A DNA stretch of 64,000 bases from Simplicispira lacusdiani. Lineage in GTDB: Bacteria > Pseudomonadota > Gammaproteobacteria > Burkholderiales > Burkholderiaceae_C. The stretch covers positions 37,673-101,672 of the forward strand of contig NZ_QXGR01000014.1 in NCBI RefSeq assembly GCF_003604195.1. Direction: 5' to 3'. The notes under the pieces are model-generated. The model saw only the letters and a program-made list of their open reading frames with translations. It was not told the origin of the DNA and did not search any database. The position numbers and the translations under genes are program-made. Below are positions 26,462-35,335 of the stretch, piece after piece; positions within the stretch are counted from its first letter, which is position 1, and the number at the start of each line of letters is the position of its first letter.

Positions 26462-28114
26462 ATGCCCATGACCTCCATCTTCGACCAGAACCTGCCCCGC
26501 AACGCCGCCAACTTCGCGCCCCTGTCGCCGCTGGGCTTCATCGAGCGCACCGCCGAGGTCTACCCCGACCGCCTGGCCATCGTGCACGGCGGCCTGCGCC
26601 AGACCTGGGCCCAGACCTACGCGCGCTGCCGCCAGCTCGCCAGCAGCCTGCGGCGGGCCGGCATCGGCAAGAACGACACCGTGGCCGTGATGCTGCCCAA
26701 CACCCCGCCCATGGTGGAGGCGCATTTCGGCGTGCCCATGGCGGGCGCCGTGCTCAATGCACTCAACACCCGCCTGGACCCGGAGGCCATCGCCTTCATG
26801 CTCGACCATGGCGAGGCCAAGGCCGTGATCGTGGACCCCGAATTCGCGCCCACCCTGGCCAAGGCCCTGGCGCTGCGCCAGTCCACGGCGCCGCTGCTGC
26901 TGATCGATGTCGAAGACGAGGTCTACGGACCCGCGCTGCAGAAGGTTGGCAGCACCACGTATGAGGCTTTCGTCGCCGCTGGCGATCCGGCGTTCGCCTG
27001 GGAACTGCCCGAGGACGAATGGGATGCCATCGCGCTGAACTACACCAGCGGCACCACGGGCAACCCCAAGGGCGTGGTCTACCACCACCGGGGCGCGGCC
27101 AGCAACGCCATCAGCAACGTGCTGGAGTGGGACATGCCCAAGCACGCCGTCTACCTGTGGACGCTGCCCATGTTCCACTGCAACGGCTGGTGCTTCCCCT
27201 GGACGGTGGCGGCGCGCGCGGGCGTCAACGTGTGCCTGCGCCGCGTCGAGGCCCAGGCCATCTTCGATGCCATCCGCCACCATGGCGTCACGCACTACTG
27301 CGGCGCGCCCATCGTGCACGGTTTGCTGGTGAATGCGCCCGATGCCATGAAGGTGGGTGTGCCCGCAGGCGTCAAGGCCATGGTGGCGGGCGCGGCGCCG
27401 CCGGCCTCGATGATCGAAGGCATGGAAAAGATGGGCTTCGATCTCACGCACGTCTACGGTCTGACCGAGGTCTACGGCCCGGCCACCGTGTGCGCCAAGC
27501 ACGAGGCCTGGAACGCGCTCGACATCGGCGAGCGCGCGCGCCTGAACGCCCGCCAGGGCGTGCGCTACCACCTGGAGCGCGACGTGCGCGTGCTCGACCC
27601 CGAAACCATGCTGCCCGTGCCGCAGGACGGCGAGACCATGGGCGAGATCATGTTCAAGGGCAACATCGCCATGAAGGGCTACCTGAAGAACCCCAAGGCG
27701 ACCGAGGAGGCCTTTGCCGGCGGCTGGTTCCACAGCGGCGACCTGGCCGTGCAGTACCCCGACGGCTACATCAAGATCAAGGACCGCAGCAAGGACATCA
27801 TCATCTCGGGCGGCGAGAACATCTCGTCCATCGAGGTGGAGGACGTGCTTTACCGCCACCCCGACGTGCTGGCCGCCGCCGTGGTGGCCAAGCCCGATCC
27901 GAAGTGGGGCGAGACGCCCTGCGCCTTCATCGAGCTCAAGGCCGGCGCCGCCACCACGCCCGAGGACATCGTGGCGCACTGCAAGAAGCACCTGGCCGGC
28001 TTCAAGGTGCCGCGCGCCGTGGTGTTCGGCGAGCTGCCCAAGACCAGCACGGGCAAGATCCAGAAGTTCGAGCTGCGCAAGCAGGCGGGTTCGGCCGGCG
28101 CGATCGACGTGTGA
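26462..28114 (+). CDS. Acyl-CoA synthetase (AMP-forming)
   Basis: A 550-aa ANL-superfamily enzyme that activates a fatty or other carboxylic acid to its CoA thioester with ATP. The A3 P-loop reads LNYTSGTTGNPKGVVYHHRGA (about 192-212). THVYGLTEVYGPATV is the A5 motif, WFHSGDLAVQYPDGYIKIKDRSKDIIISGGENISS covers A7/A8, and the A10 lysine is in KTSTGKIQKFELR. The sequence is of the medium/long-chain AlkK-type branch; chain length is not certain. It follows the GGDEF gene on the same strand with a 29-base gap; ATGs at 26462 and 26468 are both possible starts. Confidence 0.93.
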   Translation: MPMTSIFDQNLPRNAANFAPLSPLGFIERTAEVYPDRLAIVHGGLRQTWAQTYARCRQLASSLRRAGIGKNDTVAVMLPNTPPMVEAHFGVPMAGAVLNALNTRLDPEAIAFMLDHGEAKAVIVDPEFAPTLAKALALRQSTAPLLLIDVEDEVYGPALQKVGSTTYEAFVAAGDPAFAWELPEDEWDAIALNYTSGTTGNPKGVVYHHRGAASNAISNVLEWDMPKHAVYLWTLPMFHCNGWCFPWTVAARAGVNVCLRRVEAQAIFDAIRHHGVTHYCGAPIVHGLLVNAPDAMKVGVPAGVKAMVAGAAPPASMIEGMEKMGFDLTHVYGLTEVYGPATVCAKHEAWNALDIGERARLNARQGVRYHLERDVRVLDPETMLPVPQDGETMGEIMFKGNIAMKGYLKNPKATEEAFAGGWFHSGDLAVQYPDGYIKIKDRSKDIIISGGENISSIEVEDVLYRHPDVLAAAVVAKPDPKWGETPCAFIELKAGAATTPEDIVAHCKKHLAGFKVPRAVVFGELPKTSTGKIQKFELRKQAGSAGAIDV

Positions 28115-28138
28115 TCGCCGTGCCAGGCTCCGCCGTGT

Positions 28139-29935
28139 GTGATCGCACCTGATGGCACCGTGACCCCCGCGCCGTCCTACTGGATGCTGGCCGTGTCGCT
28201 GCTGGGCGGCATCGGCCTGTTCCTGCTCGGCATGACCATGCTGACCGACGGCCTCAAGCTGGCCGCCGGCCGGGCGCTGGAGCGCATTCTGGCGGCCTGG
28301 ACGCGCACCCGCCTGCACGGGCTGGCCACCGGCGTGCTGCTGACGGCGCTGGTGCAGTCGTCCACGGCCATGACCGTGGCAGCCATCGGCTTCGTCAACG
28401 CCGGGCTGCTGAGCTTCACCTCGGCGCTGTGGGTGGTGTTCGGCTCCAACGTCGGCTCCTCGGTCACGGGCTGGCTGGTGGCGTGGATAGGGTTCAAGAT
28501 GAAGATCGACGCCTTCGCCCTGCCATTCATCGGCCTGGGCATGGCGCTCAAGCTCACGGGCGAGGGCACGCGCCGAGCGGGGCTGGGGATGGCGCTGGCG
28601 GGGTTTGGCGTGCTCTTTCTCGGCATCGACATGCTCAAGGATGGCTTTGGAGGGCTGGGCCCCCAGGCTTTGCCCCAGCTCGACGGAACCCTGCCGGGCG
28701 TGCTCCTGGCGGGCCTGCTGGGCATTGGCCTGACGATCCTGCTGCAAGCCTCGTCGGCCACGCTGGCGCTGGTGCTGACGGCCGTGGCCGGGGGCATGAT
28801 GCCTGTCGAGGTCGGGGCGGGCGTGGTGATCGGGGCCAACGTCGGCACCACGCTCACCGGCATCCTGGCGGCCATCGGCGCCACGTCCAATGCCCGCCGG
28901 CTGGCGGCGGCGCATGTGCTGTTCAACGTGGTGACGGCCGTGGTGGCCGTGGTGGTGCTTTCGCCCTTGCTGCGGCTGATCCATGCCATGGGGGTCTGGC
29001 TCACGGGCAGCGGCGATGCCGTGACGCAGTTGGTGCTGTTCCACACCCTGTTCAACCTGCTGGGCGTGCTGCTGATGTGGCCGCTGTCCGGACCGCTGGT
29101 GCGCTTTCTGCTCGCGCGCTTCGGATCATCCGACGAGGACGCGGCGCGCCCGCGCTACCTGGACCGCAACGTCGCGGCCGTGCCGGTGCTGGCCCTGCAA
29201 GCCCTGCGGCACGAACTGGCGCGCCTGGGCCATCTGGCCATGCAACTGGCCCGCGAGGCCACGCGCCTCAACCCGGTGGCGCTGCCCTGGGCCGCGCCGG
29301 TGCCCCAGGCCGATGCGCGCCTGGGGCGCCAGCTCCAGTCCATCGAGCAGTTGCAGTTGCAGATCGGCAAGTTCGTGAGCGAAACCAGCCGGCGGGCCAT
29401 GCACAAGGAGGTGGCCGCCCAACTGCCCGAACTGCTGCGCATCGCCACGCATTTCGACACCCTGGCCCGCGTGATGCACCATGTGGGCGTGCAGGGCAAC
29501 CACACGCCGCGCGCGGAAGAGCCACCCGGGCTGTCCCTGCTGATCCTGCCCGGGATGCCGGAGCGCCTTCCCGCCGAGGCGCCGCCGCCCGGGGCCGACA
29601 TCGTGGCCTGCGTGGTGCCGGTCTTCACGGCGGCCGAGGCCTTTTTCACCGCCGCCGACCCGGAAGGCCCACGCCTGGGGCCGGGCGGGGAGTGGCTGTT
29701 GGGCGAGGAGCGCGCGGCGTTCGAGGAGGCCTACCAGACCGCGAAGGCCGCGCTGCTGCATGCCGGCGCGGGGGGCGGGGTGGATGTGAACGCCGTCTAT
29801 GGCTGGCTGTCGCGGCTCAGCGACCTGCGCCGCGCCGTGGAGCAGGGTTACAAGGCCATCCAGCGGCTGGCGGCCTTGCCGGAGCTTTCCGCGCTGGCCG
29901 ATGGTGGCCCGCCGGACATGGACTCGGTCGAGTAA
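28139..29935 (+). CDS. Na/Pi cotransporter family protein with C-terminal PhoU-like region
   Basis: A 598-aa protein. The membrane part (about 15-340) has two inverted Na/Pi-cotransporter repeats, each with the QSS-type signature (VQSSTAMTV at 72-80 and LQASSATLALVL at 202-213) and a GxNVG loop (GSNVGSSVTGWL, GANVGTTLTGIL). Residues about 350-598 are cytosolic and helical, like a PhoU domain. It probably moves phosphate with sodium (family knowledge). The start is GTG; a later GTG (V8) is possible. A hairpin and U-run follow the stop. Confidence 0.88.
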   Translation: MIAPDGTVTPAPSYWMLAVSLLGGIGLFLLGMTMLTDGLKLAAGRALERILAAWTRTRLHGLATGVLLTALVQSSTAMTVAAIGFVNAGLLSFTSALWVVFGSNVGSSVTGWLVAWIGFKMKIDAFALPFIGLGMALKLTGEGTRRAGLGMALAGFGVLFLGIDMLKDGFGGLGPQALPQLDGTLPGVLLAGLLGIGLTILLQASSATLALVLTAVAGGMMPVEVGAGVVIGANVGTTLTGILAAIGATSNARRLAAAHVLFNVVTAVVAVVVLSPLLRLIHAMGVWLTGSGDAVTQLVLFHTLFNLLGVLLMWPLSGPLVRFLLARFGSSDEDAARPRYLDRNVAAVPVLALQALRHELARLGHLAMQLAREATRLNPVALPWAAPVPQADARLGRQLQSIEQLQLQIGKFVSETSRRAMHKEVAAQLPELLRIATHFDTLARVMHHVGVQGNHTPRAEEPPGLSLLILPGMPERLPAEAPPPGADIVACVVPVFTAAEAFFTAADPEGPRLGPGGEWLLGEERAAFEEAYQTAKAALLHAGAGGGVDVNAVYGWLSRLSDLRRAVEQGYKAIQRLAALPELSALADGGPPDMDSVE

Positions 29936-29941
29936 GTTGCT

Positions 29942-30001
29942 GTTTTGCTACTTATTTAGGAGCTAATGGCGCCCATGGATAGGGCGCCAGAGGCGATTTT
30001 T
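29942..30001 (+). terminator. Intergenic repeat with terminator-like hairpin after the Na/Pi gene
   Basis: A GCTACTTATTTAGGAGC repeat piece is followed by a 7-base stem GGCGCCC / GGGCGCC (29968-29974 and 29982-29988) with a 7-base loop, then AGAGGCGATTTTTA. The T-run starts about 9 bases after the stem, so termination efficiency is uncertain. It separates convergent genes. Confidence 0.6.
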
Positions 30002-30005
30002 ACCC

Positions 30006-31799
30006 TCAATCACCCATGACTACGCCCTCGCGGCGTGGGTCGGCGCCGCCCAGCCACGCCGGCCGGCCCTGGGCCTGGCTGCGCTGCAGGGCCTGCAGGC
30101 CGCTGGTCATGTTCATCTCGCGCACCTCGGCGCCGCGCGTGCGCAGCTGCTCCACCGTGGCCGGCGGGAAGCGTTTTTCCTCCAGCAGCGAGGGGCCGTT
30201 GAGCGAGCCGAAATTGGGCAGGTTGATCGCCTGCTGGGGCGACAGGCCCCACTGCAGCGCGCCGTACAGTGTCTTGGCCGTGTAGTGGATGATGAGCGCG
30301 CCGCCGGGGCTGCCGCCGCTCAGCAGCACCTGGCCCGTGGCCTTGTCGAGCACCAGCGTGGGCGCCATGGACGAGCGCGGGCGCTTGCCCGGCTGCACGC
30401 GGTTGGCTATTGAAGCGCCTTGCGCGTCGGCGGGGGCGAAGCTGAAGTCGGTCAGTTCGTTGTTCAGCAAAAAGCCCTTGACCATCTGGCGCGCGCCAAA
30501 AGCGTCCTCGATGGTGGTGGTCATGGCCAGGGCGTTGCCATGGCCGTCGACGATGCTGATGTGGCTGGTGCCGTACTCGGGCTGGTCGGGCATGGGGGCC
30601 AGGCTGGTTTGCGTGCCGCCGGGCTTGCCGGGCTGGGCCACCTTCATGCTCTGCGCGCCAATGAGCCGGGCGCGGCTGGCGAGGTAGGCCGGGTCGAGCA
30701 GGCTCATCCAGCTGCCACCCGGGGGCTGCACGAAATCGGGGTCGGCCACGTAGAGCGCGCGGTCGGCGAAAGCCAGGCGGGATGCCTCGGTGTAGAGGTG
30801 CAACCAGTCCGCCGTGGGCAGGCCGTCCTGCAGCGGCAGGTTGGCGGCGTTGGTGTGGTTCAGGATGCCCAGGATCTGCCCCACGGCGATGGCGCCCGAG
30901 CTCGGCGGCGGGAAGCCGCACAGGCGGTAGTCCTGCGCGCGGGCGCGGTAGTCCATGCACAGGGCCTCACGCTTCTTCGGCTGGTAACCGGCCAGGTCGG
31001 CCATGCTGAGCTTGCCGGGGTTGGTGGGGTGCTTCTGCACCTTGTCCACGATGGCCTGGGCGATCTCGCCCTCGTGCAGGGCCTTGCTGCCCTCGGCCGC
31101 AATCTTGCGCAGCACGGCGGCCAGTTCGGGGTTGCGCAGGTTGAAGCCCACGTCGCGCGCGTCGCCGTCGGGCTTGTAGAAGTAGGCGGCGGCGACCGGG
31201 TCCTTTTTCAGGTGGGCGTCGCCCTTGACCAGCGTGTACAGGCGCGGGCTGACCTTGAAGCCGCCTTCGGCCAACTGGATGGCGGGCTGGAACAGCGCCG
31301 CCCAGGGCAGCTTGCCGTGCTGGTGGTGCGCCATCTCCAGCATGCGCACGGTGCCGGGCACGCCGACCGAGCGGCCGCCCACCACGCCGTCGTGGAAGGC
31401 CAGAGGCTTGCCGCTGGCATCGAGGAAGAGCTTTTCGTCGGCGGCAGCCGGCGCGGTCTCGCGCCCGTCATAGGCCTCCACCTTGCCGCCGCTGGCATGC
31501 AGCAGGAAAGCGCCGCCGCCAATGCCGCTGGACTGGGGCTCGACCAGCGTCAGCACCATCTGCACCGCGATGGCCGCATCCACGGCCGAGCCGCCGGCCT
31601 TGAGCACCTGGTAGCCCGCGTCGGTGGCCAGTGGGTTGGCGGCGGCCACGGCGAACTTGCTGGTGGTCCAGCCCGGCTTCTCGGTGTAGCCCGAGGCGGC
31701 CTCGGGCTGGCTGGGCGCGGTGTAGTGGAAGGACGGGGCGCTGGCGCAGCCGGCGAGCGCGGCGGCCAGGGCCAGCAGGGCCAGGGGACGGTGGTGCAT
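30006..31799 (-). CDS. ggt: Gamma-glutamyltransferase (lipoprotein leader)
   Basis: A 597-aa N-terminal nucleophile enzyme that cleaves the gamma-glutamyl bond of glutathione. An N-terminal leader with lipobox LAGC (Cys18) suggests a lipid-anchored periplasmic protein. The large subunit contains AAIAVQMVLTLVEPQSSGIGGGAFLLH. The autoprocessing/nucleophile Thr is T411 in YGTSHISIVDGHGNALAMTTTIE. The small subunit holds RPRSSMAPTLVLDK and LSGGSPGGALI, family signatures. Both subunits are intact. It is a single gene, convergent with the Na/Pi gene. Confidence 0.95.
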   Translation of the reverse strand: MHHRPLALLALAAALAGCASAPSFHYTAPSQPEAASGYTEKPGWTTSKFAVAAANPLATDAGYQVLKAGGSAVDAAIAVQMVLTLVEPQSSGIGGGAFLLHASGGKVEAYDGRETAPAAADEKLFLDASGKPLAFHDGVVGGRSVGVPGTVRMLEMAHHQHGKLPWAALFQPAIQLAEGGFKVSPRLYTLVKGDAHLKKDPVAAAYFYKPDGDARDVGFNLRNPELAAVLRKIAAEGSKALHEGEIAQAIVDKVQKHPTNPGKLSMADLAGYQPKKREALCMDYRARAQDYRLCGFPPPSSGAIAVGQILGILNHTNAANLPLQDGLPTADWLHLYTEASRLAFADRALYVADPDFVQPPGGSWMSLLDPAYLASRARLIGAQSMKVAQPGKPGGTQTSLAPMPDQPEYGTSHISIVDGHGNALAMTTTIEDAFGARQMVKGFLLNNELTDFSFAPADAQGASIANRVQPGKRPRSSMAPTLVLDKATGQVLLSGGSPGGALIIHYTAKTLYGALQWGLSPQQAINLPNFGSLNGPSLLEEKRFPPATVEQLRTRGAEVREMNMTSGLQALQRSQAQGRPAWLGGADPRREGVVMGD

Positions 31800-31926
31800 G
31801 GCGGTCTCCAGGAAAGGGGAGGGGCCATGGTAATGCGAAGCGGCGCGCGGCGTGCGGGCCAGCGCGGCCCCGCCATGGAGGCTGCGCGATGCTTGAAGTG
31901 TTTTTGGCCCCTGGGGCTTTCTGGGT

Positions 31927-31956
31927 AAGCGCTAATAGCTATAAAAATAATAGCGT
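31927..31956. repeat. Comamonadaceae-type intergenic repeat
   Basis: AAGCGCTAATAGCTAT, an A-rich loop, then AATAGCG: GCTAT/ATAGC arms plus an AGCGCT box. It lies between the divergent side of ggt and the 3' end of phoD. Confidence 0.75.
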
Positions 31957-31961
31957 CTGAA

Positions 31962-33521
31962 TCATGCGGGTTCGGGCCCGGGGTGGCCGTCCGCCACCTC
32001 GAAGCGCGCCAGGGAACGGGCGCCGCTGTCGGCGCGCAGCGGGTCCTGCACGGCGCGCAGGGTGGTGGTCCAGCGCGCGGGGGTGATGTCGGCCAGGCCG
32101 TAGCCGCGCTCCTCGCAGCGCGCCAGCAGCACGTGGGGGTTGTGGCGGGCGACGGCGTCTACCTTGTCCTGCGTGGTGCCCGAGCGCGAACTGATGGACG
32201 TGCCGCAGAACTCGCTGGCCAGCGCGGGCGCGTCGGGCCGTTCGGCATCAAGGGGCACGCGGCAGACGTAGTTCTGGTGGATGTCGCCGCCCAGCACCAC
32301 GGTGTTGCGCGGCGCGTGCCCGGCGATGGACTGCAGCAGGCGCTGGCGCGCGGCGGGGTAGCCGTCCCAGGTGTCGGTGGCGCGCAGGCCCGACGGATAG
32401 AAGCGTGGCGAGAACAGCGTGGTCTGCGCCAGCACGCTCCAGCGCGTCTGCTGGCGGGCGTCCTGCGCCAGGCCGGCGTCGAGCCAGCGCTCCTGGGCCG
32501 TGCCGAGCGGCGTGCGGGCCGGGTCGGCGAGCGCGGCGCAGTCCTCGGGCCGCACCGCGCCGGCGCTGCGCGCGGTGGGGCGGCGGCAGGCCTGCGCATC
32601 GCGGTGCTGGCGCATGTCGAGCAGGTGGATGTGCGCCAGGCGGCCCCAGGCCAGGCGGCGGTGCAGGGCCAGGCCGTGGGCGCCGAGGGTGTGGGCGCGC
32701 AGTGGCATGTGTTCGTAGAACGCCTGCCATGCGGCGCTGCGCAGCGCCAGGAAGGCGCCGGGATCACCCCGCCCGGTGGCGCCGGCGTAGTCGTTCTGCA
32801 CCTCGTGGTCGTCCCAGACCACGGCCCAGGGGCAGGCGGCGTGGGCGGCCTGCAGTAGCGGGTCGCTCTTGTAGAGCGCGTAGCGGTCGCGGAAGTCGGC
32901 CAGCGTGGTGGCGTGGCGCAAGGTTTGCACGCGGGCCAGGCCGCTGGCGTGGGCCGGCGAGGTGTATTCGTAGATGTAGTCGCCCAGGAACAGCACGAGG
33001 TCGGGGGCGTCCTGCGCCAGGTGGTGCCACGCGGCGTAGTGGCCGTGCTCCCAGTTCTGGCACGAGGCAAAGGCCAGGCGCAGGCGCGCGGGCATCTGGT
33101 CGGCGGCGGGCGCGGTGCGCGTGCGGCCCGTGGGGCTCGCGGCGTCGCCGTGCAGGAAGCGGTAGTGGTACCAGCGGCCGGGCGCCAGGCCGGCCAGCTC
33201 GACATGCACGCTGTGCGCCAGCTCGGGCAAGGCCGTGGCCGTGCCGTGCTGCACGATGCGCCGGAAGCCCTCGTCCTCGGCCAGTTCCCAGCGCACGGTG
33301 AGCGGACCGGACGCCGCGCCGGGCTCGGCGGGCAGCAGCCGCGTCCACAGCACCATGCCGTCGCTCGTCGGGTCGCCACTGGCCACGCCCAGGCCGAACG
33401 GGTCGTGCCGCAGCGTGCCTTCGGCCCAGGCCCAGCGGGGCAGGGCGGCCGCGCCGGCCACGGAAGCCGCATGGCGCAGGAAAGCGCGCCGGTCCAGGCC
33501 AAGGAGAGTGTGCGCAGGCAT
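31962..33521 (-). CDS. phoD: Alkaline phosphatase D family protein (PhoD), Tat-exported
   Basis: A 519-aa protein with a twin-arginine signal (LDRRAFLRHAASVAGAAALPRWAWA). An N-terminal PhoD domain (DPFGLGVASGDPTSDGMVLWTRLLP) precedes the metallophosphatase core: RLAFASCQNWEHGHYAAW, LFLGDYIYEY, VVWDDHEVQNDY and VVLGGDIHQNYVC, which supply the metal ligands. It releases phosphate from mono- or diesters in the periplasm. A longer frame continues upstream but without coding character; the ATG at 33521 places the signal at the N-terminus, although no clear ribosome site precedes it. Confidence 0.92.
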   Translation of the reverse strand: MPAHTLLGLDRRAFLRHAASVAGAAALPRWAWAEGTLRHDPFGLGVASGDPTSDGMVLWTRLLPAEPGAASGPLTVRWELAEDEGFRRIVQHGTATALPELAHSVHVELAGLAPGRWYHYRFLHGDAASPTGRTRTAPAADQMPARLRLAFASCQNWEHGHYAAWHHLAQDAPDLVLFLGDYIYEYTSPAHASGLARVQTLRHATTLADFRDRYALYKSDPLLQAAHAACPWAVVWDDHEVQNDYAGATGRGDPGAFLALRSAAWQAFYEHMPLRAHTLGAHGLALHRRLAWGRLAHIHLLDMRQHRDAQACRRPTARSAGAVRPEDCAALADPARTPLGTAQERWLDAGLAQDARQQTRWSVLAQTTLFSPRFYPSGLRATDTWDGYPAARQRLLQSIAGHAPRNTVVLGGDIHQNYVCRVPLDAERPDAPALASEFCGTSISSRSGTTQDKVDAVARHNPHVLLARCEERGYGLADITPARWTTTLRAVQDPLRADSGARSLARFEVADGHPGPEPA

Positions 33522-33624
33522 GGAGGGATTCAATGACCGATGGCGCTGCGTGCGGCGCTTGAAATCGGCGCGGCCCAGGCCAGCAGACGCCGCGCAAGGG
33601 CCGCCCCGCCGCGCTGGCGTCGTC

Positions 33625-33688
33625 CCCCCTCCCGCGAAGCGCAGCGGAGCGAGAGAGGGGGGAAGGAGCGCAGCGACACAGGGGGGTG
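33625..33688. repeat. GC-rich dispersed repeat (CCCCCTC..GAGGGGG type)
   Basis: CCCCCTC and GAGGGGG arms enclose a CGCGAAGCGCAGCGGAGCG core; the 3' part GGAAGGAGCGCAGCGACACAGG partly repeats it. The AGCGCAGCG word occurs twice. This style of element is common between genes in Comamonadaceae genomes (general knowledge). It is a single copy, not an array. Confidence 0.65.
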
Positions 33689-33694
33689 TTCTTG

Positions 33695-35272
33695 CTACGC
33701 CGCCATGACCCGGTTCTTGCCCGAGCGCTTGGCCAGGTACATGCCCTGGTCGGCGCGGCGGATGGCCTCGGTGCTGGTTTCCGTGCTGGTGATCTGGGCC
33801 ACGCCAGCGCTGAAGGTGATGAGGACCTTCTCGTTGTTGCGCAGGAAGAAGCGCGTGGTCAGCTCGCGCTGCAGGCGCTGCATGGCCTCCACGCCCTGGG
33901 GCAGGGCGGTGTCGGGCAGCACCACGACGAATTCCTCGCCGCCGTAGCGCGCCAGCATGTCCTGCGGGCGCATGACCTCGCGCACCACGTTGGCCAGGTG
34001 CACCAGGGCGGCGTCGCCGGTGTCGTGGCCCAGCCGGTCGTTGATCTGCTTGAAATTGTCCACGTCGAGCAGCGAGACGCACAGGGGCGTCTCGGTGCGC
34101 CGGGCGCGGGCGATCTCGCGCTCGATCACCTCGTCCAGCCCCTTGCGGTTGAGCGAACCGGTCAACGGGTCGTGCCGTGCCTGGGCGCTCACGCGGTCGA
34201 GTTCCTGTTGCAGGCGCGCCATCTCGGTCTGCTTGCGCTCGGTGCGCTCGCGCAGGTCGGTGAGTTCGTCGCGCACCACGCGGCTGTCCAGCGCCATGCT
34301 GCGCGTGGCGCCGACAACTTCCTTGAGCACCGGGGTGATCTCCTGGAGCGAGGTGGCCTGCGCGATCTGCTCGGCGTAGTGCTCCATCTTGTCCTGGTAG
34401 CCGCTGCTGGCCTGGGTCATGGCCGAGAGGCGCTCGATGAAGGTGGCGAGCATTTCCTTCATCTGCTCCTGGGCCTCGACCATGCGGCCCTTGGCCTCGG
34501 TCTGCTTGAAGATCACGTCCTTGAGGCGGCGCTGCACGTCGTCGAGCCGGCGCAGCGTGAGCGGCTGGGCGGTGGCGGCGATGAGGGCCTCGGCCTGGCC
34601 ATGCAGCCAGCGGTCGTCGATGCTCAGGGCCGCGATGTTGGTGAATACCATGTGCAGCAGTTCGAGCAGCGTGGCGCGGATGGCGGCCTGGTCCTCGGCG
34701 GCGAACGAGAGGCGGAAGCTGAAATTGGCCAGCATGAGCTGCAGCGTGCTCGACGGGGGCGCGGGCTGGCGCAGGAACTGCACCAGCTGTTCACCGAGCA
34801 GATGCACGCGGGCGTCGTCGCTGCTCAGGCCGTGCAGGGCGTGTTCCACCAGCCGTGCCATCTGCTCGGCCAGATCGGGCGCGACGACGGTGGATGTGGC
34901 GGCCGGGGGGGCGGCCGCGGGCGCCGCCGAGGCGGACGGGGCGGCCGCCGGGGCATGGTCGGTGTCGAGACTGGCCACGGAGGTGCCCGCGCCGAGCTTG
35001 GCGTAGCCTACCAGCACACTTTGCAGGGCCGGCCAGTCGTTCTGCGCCACGGCATGTTCGAACTGGTCGAGCAGGCGTTTCTGTGCGGGAGTCTGTCCAG
35101 GGATCACCCGTAGGATCTGCCGCAGCGGTCCTTCGGGAAAGGGGGGTGGTGTGATGTTGCCGGAGATTTCGTCGTACAGCGCCTGGTAGTTGTCAGGCGT
35201 GGGGGGCAGACGGCGCAGGGCCAACTGCCGGAGGGTTTCGCGCGCGATTTCCGAGGGGGATCTTTCGGCCAT
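33695..35272 (-). CDS. Soluble diguanylate cyclase (GGEEF) with helical N-terminal region
   Basis: A 525-aa protein without membrane helices. Residues 1-90 resemble a short helical module (SEIARETLRQLALRRLPPTPDNYQALYDEISG). An Ala/Pro-rich linker (about 105-130) and long helices with coiled-coil character follow (about 240-365). A GGDEF domain ends the protein. The active motif is GGEEF at 444-448, with I-site RPQD five residues before it; both are intact, so it should make c-di-GMP with product inhibition. Input is probably through the helical region or a partner protein; the signal is unknown. Confidence 0.92.
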   Translation of the reverse strand: MAERSPSEIARETLRQLALRRLPPTPDNYQALYDEISGNITPPPFPEGPLRQILRVIPGQTPAQKRLLDQFEHAVAQNDWPALQSVLVGYAKLGAGTSVASLDTDHAPAAAPSASAAPAAAPPAATSTVVAPDLAEQMARLVEHALHGLSSDDARVHLLGEQLVQFLRQPAPPSSTLQLMLANFSFRLSFAAEDQAAIRATLLELLHMVFTNIAALSIDDRWLHGQAEALIAATAQPLTLRRLDDVQRRLKDVIFKQTEAKGRMVEAQEQMKEMLATFIERLSAMTQASSGYQDKMEHYAEQIAQATSLQEITPVLKEVVGATRSMALDSRVVRDELTDLRERTERKQTEMARLQQELDRVSAQARHDPLTGSLNRKGLDEVIEREIARARRTETPLCVSLLDVDNFKQINDRLGHDTGDAALVHLANVVREVMRPQDMLARYGGEEFVVVLPDTALPQGVEAMQRLQRELTTRFFLRNNEKVLITFSAGVAQITSTETSTEAIRRADQGMYLAKRSGKNRVMAA

Positions 35273-35335
35273 GAAAAGGCAGCAGGTCGGGGAGTAAACC
35301 GTGAGTGTGACAGAGGCGGCGGGGCTTGAACAGGG

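Noticed and set aside
26441..29044. 867-aa minus-strand frame opposite acyl-CoA synthetase and Na/Pi genes
   Set aside because: Antisense shadow spanning two unrelated genes.
33625..33688. Possible CRISPR repeat
   Set aside because: Only one unit, no spacers, no cas genes; it is a dispersed repeat.
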